Shown piece by piece: positions 27,221 through 35,357 of a DNA stretch of 64,000 bases; the stretch's first letter is position 1; the number at the start of each line of letters is the position of its first letter. Both the position numbers and the translations under genes were made by a program. The notes under the pieces were generated by a model that made no database searches, was not told the origin of the DNA, and saw only the letters and a list, made by a program, of their open reading frames with translations. The stretch lies in NCBI GenBank assembly GCA_963662865.1, contig OY759969.1:1798001-1862000 (forward strand), read 5' to 3'. Origin of the DNA: JAJDYQ01 sp963662865. Lineage in GTDB: Bacteria > Pseudomonadota > Gammaproteobacteria > JAJDYQ01.

Positions 27221-29127
27221 TGAACACCATACGAGTAGCCTAACAGGCTATTATCCGCGCCTGTTCCTCTCAGTGTGATATCGCCCGCACCGGAACTCAA
27301 GGTTGCACCAGAACCCAGGTAAATACCGGATACGAATTGCGCATCAAAACTGCTCCCAAAACCCATCGCTTTCGCAGTACCTGTCACAATGACTACCCCA
27401 CGAAAGGTAATATCGCCGCCATTGGTCACAATGGACGAGCCACTTAGCATGCGGATATTACCGCCATCGCTGCCATCCTGGTCCGAGATAAAATCGACAG
27501 CAAGCGCCAGATTGCCGGTTGCGCTGATGGTGACATTCTCGTTCATAATGATCGAACCATTCGCCATCAGCGTCAGGGTCGGCGTATGGTCGGTAGCATT
27601 GGTCGCAGTGATGTTGGCAGCAACGGTGATATTACCGGCCGTCGTCGCATTGACTGTCGCCCCGGTCTGCACGGTCACGTCGGTGCCTGCTGACAGGGCG
27701 GTCTCTATGCTGGCATTGGAGATGTTGGCATTGGTGCCGGTGGTATCGAACACAGGGCCTGCGGTCACGTTGTTGTCGCTGCCATCAACAATCGTAATAT
27801 CTTCCGGGTCCAGCAGCCATTGTCCGGCCCGGCCGTTGCCGGCACCGGCGTCAATTTTTATGCCGGAGACATCAAGGTATCCGCCGGAGGTCTCTATCAG
27901 TCCGCCATCACCTGACTGCGTGCCGCCCTTCGCTGTCACTTTGCCGTGGGCGCGGGTTGCCTGATCGGACCAGATGATGACCTTGCCACCCTTACCCGTC
28001 GCACCAGCATTGGCGTTGACCGTAACGTTCGGCCCCACCCAGGTGGAGGCAGCGTTTTTGATGTCCGGATTTGCGCCCTGGTAGTCTCCGCCGATGAGAA
28101 TTTCGCCGCCGTCACCTTTACCCGACCCCGATGCCGCCACTATGGCATCGCCGGACAGCGCCACATTGTCGCCCAGGACGTGAATGGTTCCGCCATCGGT
28201 GTCGGCTGTTGTTTTGTCGGTGGCTTCGGCAGATGCTCTGGCCGAGGCATCCAGCGTACCGCTGTTATGGGTGTCGCCGCCCGTGGCAATGAGCCGAATC
28301 TGGCCACCGGAGGTGTCGATGCGCCCGGCTTTAATCATGCCTTCGTTATTGACCACCCGGGAGAAGATGTCTTTGCTCACGGCGCCTGCCAGCATGACCT
28401 GGCCACCTTCGGCCTGAATCGTCCCGGTATTACTGACCGCATTTTCTGTTTCAGTGGGGTTTTCCAGGACTTCTTTGTCAATAGCGAAGCGAATCAGGCC
28501 GTCGCCGTCGAAATCCAGCGTCATAATGTCGCCGGATACCAGGTTGACCCGGCCATAGTCGGCCACTATCAGCCCTTCGTTGCCGACCGATTTGCCCGCC
28601 AGAGTAATGAAACCGCCCCGGGCTGCCTTCAGGGTTCCCCGGTTGATGACAAAACCATCACCGCTGATGAGCCTGAATCTGCCGGACATGAAGTCTTCGG
28701 CATTGATATTGGCGGAGGCTGCCACCAGACTGTTGACGTCCACCTGTGCGGTGCGACCAAAAATGACCCCGTTGGGATTCATCAGATAGACGTGGCCATT
28801 GGCGTTGATGCGGCCAAATATCTGCGAGGCGCTTTGATCGAATATGCGGTTCAGTACCTGCGCAGACGCGGAGGGCTGATTGAATTGCACCAGTTCGTCG
28901 CTGCCAAGGTTGAAGCTGTCCCAGTCGATCAGCAATTGTGCGGATTGCTGCCGAACCTGCGTTGTTTTATCGTTCGGTGTGCTGATTGAACCGGAACCGC
29001 CAACCACCCTGCCTCCGGCAGGTCCGGCCGGGGCGTCCTGAAAAAATGAGGCGCCTCCTCCGGCAATCAGCAGGGATATCGAGGCCGAAAGCGAACGGCG
29101 GGTAAGCTGTACGGGCAGGCGTCTCAT
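26833..29127 (-). CDS. TpsA N-terminal piece: signal peptide and TPS domain
   Basis: First open part of tpsA, about 760 aa. It holds the filamentous-haemagglutinin secretion domain: SASAQVLNRIFDQSASQIFG, then NPNGVIFG, FITLAGKSVGNEGLIVADYG and QVMLAGAVSKDIFS. A glycine-rich stretch and GQWLLDPEDITIVDG follow. After about 27085 the frame is wrong (SILPVRVGQQ in place of SINITGTGGSAN) because of a 5-nt insertion relative to the neighbouring repeats, so the last 85 or so residues are not native. Confidence 0.8.
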   Translation of the reverse strand: MRRLPVQLTRRSLSASISLLIAGGGASFFQDAPAGPAGGRVVGGSGSISTPNDKTTQVRQQSAQLLIDWDSFNLGSDELVQFNQPSASAQVLNRIFDQSASQIFGRINANGHVYLMNPNGVIFGRTAQVDVNSLVAASANINAEDFMSGRFRLISGDGFVINRGTLKAARGGFITLAGKSVGNEGLIVADYGRVNLVSGDIMTLDFDGDGLIRFAIDKEVLENPTETENAVSNTGTIQAEGGQVMLAGAVSKDIFSRVVNNEGMIKAGRIDTSGGQIRLIATGGDTHNSGTLDASARASAEATDKTTADTDGGTIHVLGDNVALSGDAIVAASGSGKGDGGEILIGGDYQGANPDIKNAASTWVGPNVTVNANAGATGKGGKVIIWSDQATRAHGKVTAKGGTQSGDGGLIETSGGYLDVSGIKIDAGAGNGRAGQWLLDPEDITIVDGSDNNVTAGPVFDTTGTNANISNASIETALSAGTDVTVQTGATVNATTAGNITVAANITATNATDHTPTLTLMANGSIIMNENVTISATGNLALAVDFISDQDGSDGGNIRMLSGSSIVTNGGDITFRGVVIVTGTAKAMGFGSSFDAQFVSGIYLGSGATLSSGAGDITLRGTGADNSLLGYSYGVHSNGGNISSTSGLGINITGTSRSANVTGAGISESIGVSAGNISSTSGNLPSILPVRVGQQMLLLLEAGRSPSVFWVFWLAIFHRHRVPSILPVRVGQQMVLLARSPSVFWLAIFHRHWVPSILPVRVGR

Positions 29128-29230
29128 CTGCTGAGTATCTCCAAGCCGGCAGAATCGACGACCAGCGCCACCTTCTGCGGGCCACATTCCAGCCAGAGTT
29201 CATACTGCATTTGTATATACGGGCAAATCA

Positions 29231-31000
29231 TTAAAACAACACTGTCTCAAGGTTGAAAAATACCTGCGGCCGACGTTCATTGCCCGGAAAAGGCGAGTCC
29301 ATCATTGGCCAGGCGGCCGTCATCTTGGCCGTAAATGAGTCAGGCACGACAATTTGAGCACCAACTCCCCAACCTTTCAAGCTGGCTGTCCGATCTTCTG
29401 ACAGGAGAGGGTCAATTCTTTCGCCATAGGCCCACTCGGCAAAGGCCGATACGGTGAAAATCTTGCCCCATTTGAGGTTGGCAAACGGTGACGGTTTGTC
29501 TGCAAAGCCCGGGGCGTTCCAGATATGTTCCCCGGATACGAAAATACCGCGATCCATGGTGACTTCGGAAGCCGGATAGGCCCTGACGCTATCAGGTCCA
29601 CCCACGGTAAACTGTTCCAGACCCAGTAGTGGATTTGAGGTGTATTGGTACGATGTCCGGAACAGGAACGAGCGTGTGGGGCTCAATGTTTGTAAGCGAG
29701 TGTAGTTGAGGTTGATCTTGTCGAATCGAGCGCCCACAAAATCACCTGATCCCAGGCGCCGGCTTGAACTTTGGTCGTTATAGCCATCCATCGCTCCGAG
29801 CCAGTGTGGTTCTCCATGATGCAGTTGCGCCACCAGATTATTAAAACTCTGCGTTTTGCTATCGAGAAAGTCCAGTCCATATTCAAGAGAAATGACTGTC
29901 AGGTTATCTCTCGCCAGGAGCAGGTCACTCTGAAAGGTTTTTGCGGCTTTGCGGGTGATTGAAAACAACCAGTGCGCGTTACGTGTACGCCCTCGCTCAA
30001 ACCGGTTCCTGAATCGCAGGTAAATCGTTTTCGATTGTCCGGTAATCCCGACAATGCCCGTGCCCGAACTGTCTATGGAAAAGATATTCTCGTCCTGTCC
30101 AAACTCTATTCGATACTGGGGATCAAACAGCATCCGACTGTATTCATAGGACAGAAAATCAGACAGCGAGGGATCGAATGATTGCTGAAATGCCAGATTC
30201 AGTTGATCAGCCACACCAAACATATTGTACACTTCCAGGTCGGTTCGGGCGACATATTCGCCCGTGAACCGGGAACCTTGATTCCCCAGAGAGAAGGTCA
30301 TGGCACCGCCTTTCTCTTCTTGGACTTTCAGTATCAGATCAGAACTGCCTATTTCCTCTCCCGATTGAAATACGCCGAACGATGTCAGCCCCGGATAATC
30401 TCCCATTCTAACAAATGCAGATTCAACGACACTGTTATTTAATGGCTGCCCCAACATGTTTCCAAAAGGCTGTGCAATCATTTCAGGGCCGTATTTCTTA
30501 TTCCCCTCAACCAACACCCTTCCCAGCACTCCCTCAAGAACCTGAATTGTGACGATGCCATCCTCAACGGTCTGAACGGGAATGAAGGCATGCGCAACAA
30601 TAAAACCTCTCTGCCGATACAGATCGGTAATGCGATTAGCCAGTTCCTGCAATTCACCAATCGTCATTCCTTCCGGCTTGGTGGCTCTTTCCTCCTCAAT
30701 AATACGCCACACATTGTCAACAGATAACCCCTTCTCAGGTCGGTCCTGGGCCCCTCGCAACTCAAATGCATTGATCGTGATCCGAGGCCCTCCGGCCACC
30801 CCCAACGGACGGTCAACTACGGGAGGCACAATATATTTTCCCGGCTCAGGTTCCAGTTCGGGGTAGAGAAAGACATCCTGGGGAATCTGTGCGGCAGGCT
30901 TTGCAGCATCGGGGAGGTTTTCGGGCAACTGTGCGTATAAATCGCCCGCCCACAGAAGAGAAAAACATACGGCTGTTAGCAGTGAGTAGACATCCTTCAT
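29231..31000 (-). CDS. TpsB outer-membrane transporter (ShlB/FhaC/HecB family)
   Basis: 589-aa outer-membrane translocator of a two-partner secretion system. A signal peptide (about 1-23, ending LYA-Q) is followed by a linker rich in Pro and Glu, two POTRA domains (about 74-157 and 158-235; GFIVAHAFIPVQTVEDGIVTIQVLEG spans the first end) and a C-terminal beta barrel. The conserved barrel-loop motif, VRGY in FhaC, reads VRAY here (GPDSVRAYPASEV). The protein ends FNLETVLF with a terminal Phe, as expected for barrel insertion. The frame is intact. It is first in the operon, 103 nt before tpsA, with a candidate promoter about 80 nt upstream. Confidence 0.95.
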   Translation of the reverse strand: MKDVYSLLTAVCFSLLWAGDLYAQLPENLPDAAKPAAQIPQDVFLYPELEPEPGKYIVPPVVDRPLGVAGGPRITINAFELRGAQDRPEKGLSVDNVWRIIEEERATKPEGMTIGELQELANRITDLYRQRGFIVAHAFIPVQTVEDGIVTIQVLEGVLGRVLVEGNKKYGPEMIAQPFGNMLGQPLNNSVVESAFVRMGDYPGLTSFGVFQSGEEIGSSDLILKVQEEKGGAMTFSLGNQGSRFTGEYVARTDLEVYNMFGVADQLNLAFQQSFDPSLSDFLSYEYSRMLFDPQYRIEFGQDENIFSIDSSGTGIVGITGQSKTIYLRFRNRFERGRTRNAHWLFSITRKAAKTFQSDLLLARDNLTVISLEYGLDFLDSKTQSFNNLVAQLHHGEPHWLGAMDGYNDQSSSRRLGSGDFVGARFDKINLNYTRLQTLSPTRSFLFRTSYQYTSNPLLGLEQFTVGGPDSVRAYPASEVTMDRGIFVSGEHIWNAPGFADKPSPFANLKWGKIFTVSAFAEWAYGERIDPLLSEDRTASLKGWGVGAQIVVPDSFTAKMTAAWPMMDSPFPGNERRPQVFFNLETVLF

Positions 31001-31079
31001 TTAATATGCTTGCGGACTCCGCTTTTCGTATTATGCAACTGATTGTTTTTGTGGGTTATTTTTTTGGCACCAGACTATT

Positions 31080-31108
31080 ACCATAATGAAGCGGAGTCGA
31101 GAAGTCAA
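31080..31108 (-). promoter_or_regulatory. candidate sigma70 promoter for tpsB
   Basis: On the minus strand, TTGACT (31108-31103) and TATGGT (31085-31080) are separated by exactly 17 nt. This matches the -35 consensus at 5 of 6 and the -10 at 4 of 6. The start point would be near 31073, giving a leader of about 73 nt before the tpsB ATG at 31000. Confidence 0.45.
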
Positions 31109-31162
31109 CCATTAAATACTCTAGAAACTTGCATTAACTTAATGAAATCAATAGAAAATTAT

Positions 31163-31197
31163 TTAAGGGAGATCTGATCTAATCAGAGCTTCCTTAA
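31163..31197. promoter_or_regulatory. 35-bp imperfect palindrome upstream of tpsB
   Basis: Nested inverted repeats: outer arms TTAAGG/CCTTAA, a 4-nt symmetric mismatch, inner arms TCTGAT/ATCAGA and a 3-nt centre. On the minus strand it is followed by ATAATTTTC. It could be an operator for the tps promoter 60 nt away or a weak terminator for the ssb transcript. Confidence 0.5.
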
Positions 31198-31285
31198 TCA
31201 TAAATCAATGCCCTGAACGGGGTTTTGTACGCCATAATTCGCTAACCTGATGGTTGATTTTACGAGAGATTTCTCCCTTGCAAGC

Positions 31286-31513
31286 TCATTCAGACAGAAC
31301 TGCCACCCCCCGCGAAAGGTATTTCTCAGTGCAGTATTGACCGAATCTGTTCTTTAACTTCGGAATAATTGAGCTGACGCAAGGAAGTTCTGGCGCTCCG
31401 ACGAAAGTGATATCAGTTATTTTTCCACGAACCAGGGCGCCCGTATTCGCCTTAATGATCGTTAATTGTACACACATTTCCGGCTGCATCTGTTCGGAAT
31501 CAGACATTCTCAT
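31286..31513 (-). CDS. small protein downstream of ssb, unknown
   Basis: 75 aa from ATG 31513 (MRMSDSEQMQPEMC); the frame runs up to a TTG at 31561, so longer forms are possible. The sequence has a short beta-type stretch (TIIKANTGALVRGKITDITF) and no recognised domain. The reading frame begins 20 nt after the ssb stop and is probably in the same transcript. Low certainty that it is a real gene. Confidence 0.4.
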   Translation of the reverse strand: MRMSDSEQMQPEMCVQLTIIKANTGALVRGKITDITFVGAPELPCVSSIIPKLKNRFGQYCTEKYLSRGVAVLSE

Positions 31514-31580
31514 AACAAACCCGCCCCAGCTAATCGGCCCCCGTAGCATACCCTTTAACAAGCCAGGCCCCTAATAAGCT

Positions 31581-32042
31581 CTAAAAGGGGATATCATCGT
31601 CATAAAAACTATCATCAGCAGGCTTTGGCTCAGCAGCCGAATCAGCAGCCTGTGGCTGTTTGGCCGGCTCCGCTTTGGGACGACTCTCAGGCATGCCTGA
31701 ACCTGATCGGCTACCGAGCATCTGCATTTCGTTCGCTATGATCTCAGTAGTATAACGATCATTGCCCGATTTATCCGTCCACTTTCGAGTTTGTAGCTTA
31801 CCTTCGACATACACTTGTGATCCTTTGCGCAGATATTCACCGACTATTTCAGCTAATCGGCTAAAAAATACAACGCTATGCCACTCCGTCCTTTCCTGTG
31901 TCTCGCCGGTATTTTTATCCTTCCAGGATTCGTTAGTCGCTATCGTGACATTGGCCACAGCTGAACCTCCCTGACTGTATCTCACATCAGGGTCCTTTCC
32001 CAAATTCCCAACCAGAATAACCTTGTTTACACCTCTAGCCAT
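31581..32042 (-). CDS. ssb: single-stranded DNA-binding protein
   Basis: SSB, 153 aa, protecting single-stranded DNA in replication, repair and recombination. The N-terminal OB fold (about 1-110) has the canonical MARGVNKVILVGNLGKDPDVRYSQ and the aromatic NESWKDK and EWHSVVFF segments. A Pro/Ala-rich linker leads to the acidic tip DDDIPF, which binds partner proteins. It is divergent from uvrA, as in many gammaproteobacteria, with 226 nt between the start codons. Confidence 0.98.
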   Translation of the reverse strand: MARGVNKVILVGNLGKDPDVRYSQGGSAVANVTIATNESWKDKNTGETQERTEWHSVVFFSRLAEIVGEYLRKGSQVYVEGKLQTRKWTDKSGNDRYTTEIIANEMQMLGSRSGSGMPESRPKAEPAKQPQAADSAAEPKPADDSFYDDDIPF

Positions 32043-32100
32043 GGCTGCCTCTCCTCATCATCACATTCGCTATATCGGGACCATCCCGTTCATTAATCTG

Positions 32101-32160
32101 CATATTATATGAAATAATATGAGGAAGTTCTGAACAAGTCCATCCTGAACTCATCAGAAC
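32101..32160. promoter_or_regulatory. ssb-uvrA control region with palindrome and GAAC repeats
   Basis: CATATTA (32101-32107) and TAATATG (32115-32121) form a perfect 7-bp inverted repeat with a 7-nt centre. Three direct GAAC copies follow at 32132, 32147 and 32157, the first within the palindrome GTTCTGAAC. No E. coli-type LexA box (CTGT-N8-ACAG) is present, although this region carries one in E. coli. Candidate operator; the protein is unknown. Confidence 0.4.
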
Positions 32161-32268
32161 ACGAGGGAAATACGATTTTTGTTCCCTCCTCAAAATCAAC
32201 AAGCCAGTTTTTTGCACACCAACTGCCTTCAAATGTACTATGGACCATTTTCTACAAGGCTTCATAGC

Positions 32269-35139
32269 ATGGATAACATCACAATACGCGGCGCCAAAAC
32301 TCATAACCTGAAAAATATCAATCTGCAGCTACCGCGCGACCGGCTTATTGTCATTACAGGTTTATCCGGCTCTGGCAAGTCATCTCTGGCCTTCGATACG
32401 ATTTTTGCCGAAGGCCAGAGACGCTACGTGGAATCATTGTCCGCCTACGCACGCCAGTTTCTATCCATGATGGAAAAACCTGATGTCGAGCACATAGAAG
32501 GACTTTCTCCAGCCATATCCATTGAACAGAAGTCCACTTCTCATAACCCTCGTTCAACTGTAGGCACGATCACCGAAATATATGATTACCTCCGGCTGCT
32601 ATATGCGCGTACCGGGACGCCTCGATGCCCAAAACATCATATTAGTTTGGAAGCCCAGACCATAAACCAGATGGCTGACGTCATTATCTCTTTACCCGAG
32701 GGTTCGCGGGCCATGTTACTGGCGCCCGTTGTCCGCGAACGCAAAGGGGAGCACCTGGATACCCTGGACCAGTTGCGCACCCAAGGGTTTGTCCGGGTAC
32801 GCATAGACGGCAAAATTCATGAACTGGAGCAGACTCCAAAATTATCACTCCGCCGAAAGCACACCATTGAGGCTATCGTGGATCGTTTCAGGATTCGCCC
32901 GGATATCAGCAATCGCCTCGCGGAATCCCTGGAAACCGCCTTACAGCTATCGGGCGGATTAGCCTGCCTGGTCCGGATGGATGACGAGAACGATAAGTCG
33001 AGGGAAATTACCTTTTCATCACGTTTTGCCTGTTCGAGTTGTGGCTATTCTCTGGCGGAACTTGAGCCTCGGCTGTTTTCCTTTAATAATCCGATAGGTG
33101 CCTGCCCCTCTTGCGACGGCTTGGGTATCGAACAGTTTTTTGATCCCGAAAAAATTGTGGCTCACCCTCATCTTAGCCTTGCCGGAGGAGCCATACGTGG
33201 CTGGAGTCGGCGAAACCTCTATTATTTTCATATGCTTAAATCACTGGCGGAACACTATGACTTCGATATCGAAACACCTTACGAAAAGCTGGACAAAAAA
33301 ATACAGAAGATCATTCTGTTCGGTAGCGGCACCGAAAACATAACCTTCAGCTACGCCAGTGAAAGACTGGGCGAGCAGCAGCGTACTCACCGTTTCGAGG
33401 GTATCGCGCATAATTTTCAACGCCGATATCGTGAAACGGATTCAAATGCTCTGCGCGAAGAATTTTCTCGTTATATGACGACGAGTTCCTGTTCGAAATG
33501 CCATGGTACACGTCTTAACGAAGGTGCGCGAAACGTCTATATTGAAAATAGAAATTTACCGGATATCACCGCATTACCGGTAGGCGACTCATTAACGCTC
33601 TATCAGAAATTGAAACTCCCCGGGCATCAAGGGGAGATTGCCGCAAAAATTATCAAGGAAATCATTGGTCGTCTGCAGTTTCTGGTTAATGTAGGACTTG
33701 ACTACCTGACGCTGGCACGGAGTGCTGAAACTCTCTCCGGCGGAGAAGCGCAGCGAATCAGGCTTGCCAGCCAGATTGGTTCCGGCCTTACCGGGGTCAT
33801 GTATATTCTTGATGAACCTTCTATCGGCCTGCATTCCAGAGATAACAGCAGATTACTTAATGCCCTGGTGCATTTACGCGACCTGGGTAATACGGTTATC
33901 GTCGTAGAGCATGATAAGGAGGCTATAACGACGGCAGACCATGTTGTAGACATCGGGCCCGGTGCGGGCGTTCATGGCGGTAATATTGTTGCACAGGGAC
34001 ATTCCAAAGAAATTATCGCAAACCCAAACTCTATTACAGGCCGTTATCTATCCGATGAAAAGGCCATCGCTATCCCGAACAAACGGCATCAACCAATAGA
34101 GGAGCAATGGCTGACCATTACAGGGGCCAATGGTAATAATCTACAATCGGTAACCGCCAGAATTCCCGTAGGCCTTATGACCTGCATAACCGGCGTATCC
34201 GGGTCCGGAAAGTCCACACTTATCAATGAAACACTGTACAAGGTCGCCCATAGCGAACTCAATCATGCGAATGAAACTCCTTCACCTTATCAGTCCATAG
34301 AAGGACTCGAATTCTTTGATAAGGTCATTGACATTAATCAAAGCCCTATTGGCCGAACCCCAAGATCCAATCCGGCAACCTACACTGGATTATTCACCAC
34401 GATACGCGAACTCTTTGCCGGCACTCCCGAGTCCCGAGCCAGAGGATACAAGCTTGGGCGTTTCAGCTTTAACGTCAAGGGTGGACGATGTGAAGTATGC
34501 CAGGGAGATGGCGTCATCAAAGTGGAGATGCATTTTCTACCGGATATTTATGTTAATTGCGATACCTGCCAAGGTAAACGCTATAACCGGGAAACCATGG
34601 AAATCCTGTACAAAGGGAAAACTATCAATGAGGTACTGAATCTGACCGTTGAAGATGCCTTGCAGTTTTTTGCTGCCATCCCTACGATAAGCCACAAACT
34701 ACAAACACTTATGGATGTTGGGTTATCCTATATCAGGCTAGGACAAAACGCGACCACCTTGTCAGGCGGCGAAGCACAACGTATCAAGCTTGCCAAGGAA
34801 TTATCCAAACGGGACACGGGCAAAACACTCTATATTCTCGATGAACCGACGACTGGACTACATTTCCATGATATAGAACAGCTACTCAGTGTCCTGCATC
34901 GGTTACGGGATCATGGCAATACTGTCATCGTTATCGAACACAACATGGATGTCATAAAAACCGCTGACTGGATAATTGACCTGGGCCCGGAAGGAGGCAG
35001 TAAGGGAGGGAAAATAATTGCAACCGGCCCACCCGAAAGCATTACACAGGTAGCTAAATCCTACACAGGACTATTTTTAAAGCCTTATCTGAATAAGAAT
35101 AGAAAACCGGTTTCCCGCAAATCAAAAGCGAAAATCTGA
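32269..35139 (+). CDS. uvrA: excinuclease ABC subunit A
   Basis: Damage-recognition ATPase of nucleotide excision repair, 956 aa from ATG 32269 (MDNITIRGAKTHNLKNI). There are two ABC modules: Walker A GLSGSGKS and GVSGSGKS, signatures LSGGEAQRI in both halves, and Walker B ILDEP in both. Zinc modules are seen as CSSC...CPSC in the first half and CEVC...CDTC in the second. A longer in-frame extension to 32179 is not conserved and lacks a ribosome-binding site. Divergent from ssb and convergent with the nuclease gene. Confidence 0.98.
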   Translation: MDNITIRGAKTHNLKNINLQLPRDRLIVITGLSGSGKSSLAFDTIFAEGQRRYVESLSAYARQFLSMMEKPDVEHIEGLSPAISIEQKSTSHNPRSTVGTITEIYDYLRLLYARTGTPRCPKHHISLEAQTINQMADVIISLPEGSRAMLLAPVVRERKGEHLDTLDQLRTQGFVRVRIDGKIHELEQTPKLSLRRKHTIEAIVDRFRIRPDISNRLAESLETALQLSGGLACLVRMDDENDKSREITFSSRFACSSCGYSLAELEPRLFSFNNPIGACPSCDGLGIEQFFDPEKIVAHPHLSLAGGAIRGWSRRNLYYFHMLKSLAEHYDFDIETPYEKLDKKIQKIILFGSGTENITFSYASERLGEQQRTHRFEGIAHNFQRRYRETDSNALREEFSRYMTTSSCSKCHGTRLNEGARNVYIENRNLPDITALPVGDSLTLYQKLKLPGHQGEIAAKIIKEIIGRLQFLVNVGLDYLTLARSAETLSGGEAQRIRLASQIGSGLTGVMYILDEPSIGLHSRDNSRLLNALVHLRDLGNTVIVVEHDKEAITTADHVVDIGPGAGVHGGNIVAQGHSKEIIANPNSITGRYLSDEKAIAIPNKRHQPIEEQWLTITGANGNNLQSVTARIPVGLMTCITGVSGSGKSTLINETLYKVAHSELNHANETPSPYQSIEGLEFFDKVIDINQSPIGRTPRSNPATYTGLFTTIRELFAGTPESRARGYKLGRFSFNVKGGRCEVCQGDGVIKVEMHFLPDIYVNCDTCQGKRYNRETMEILYKGKTINEVLNLTVEDALQFFAAIPTISHKLQTLMDVGLSYIRLGQNATTLSGGEAQRIKLAKELSKRDTGKTLYILDEPTTGLHFHDIEQLLSVLHRLRDHGNTVIVIEHNMDVIKTADWIIDLGPEGGSKGGKIIATGPPESITQVAKSYTGLFLKPYLNKNRKPVSRKSKAKI

Positions 35140-35245
35140 CCAGTCGGCTTAAAATGGCTTTAGCAGGCTGTCGAGAATGGTTGATGCCAGGCTTGTATCG
35201 AGATAGACAAGAAGGATTGATCGACACTATATCTGAGATGAATTA

Positions 35246-35265
35246 CCTCATTACCGATAATGAGG
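35246..35265. terminator. perfect hairpin between convergent uvrA and nuclease genes
   Basis: CCTCATTA-CCGA-TAATGAGG, an 8-bp perfect stem with a 4-nt loop, centred between uvrA (ends 35139) and the nuclease gene (ends 35358). No T-run on either strand, so termination is plausible by position only. An open frame across it (35154-35435, plus) has no recognised domain and overlaps the nuclease gene. Confidence 0.4.
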
Positions 35266-35357
35266 CCAAAATTCTGAGCACTACTTCGTTCCCTCTCATG
35301 ATCCGACAGGTAATTACAATTTATTCTTACGATCATTTAATAAAACAGTTTAATCAA

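Larger units (their letters stand above)
18013..29127 (-). pseudogene. giant TpsA haemagglutinin-type exoprotein, frame broken in repeats
   Basis: About 3700 codons encoding a secreted two-partner-system exoprotein. ATG 29127 (GGAGA upstream) opens a signal-peptide-like N-terminus (MRRLPVQLTRRSLSASISLL), then the TPS secretion domain (about 40-270) with NPNGVIFG at 117-124. A long beta-helix-like region of 66-residue repeats follows, then a unique region of about 1000 residues, an acidic TEAID repeat and a Cys-containing tail. The frame changes near 27085, 26035, 24725, 24470, 24335-24280, 23575 and 22090-21945. All these sites lie in repeats, and several are single-base losses relative to sister copies (for example ATGGCC for ATGGGCC at 23577). 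The unique ends are open. Either decay or repeat-consensus error; the gene lies between tpsB and sapC. Confidence 0.85.

Noticed and set aside
32043..32268. LexA box ahead of uvrA
   Set aside because: No CTGT-N8-ACAG. The GAAC copies are spaced 15 and 10 nt, which does not fit the GAAC-N7-GAAC or GAAC-N4-GTTC operators either.
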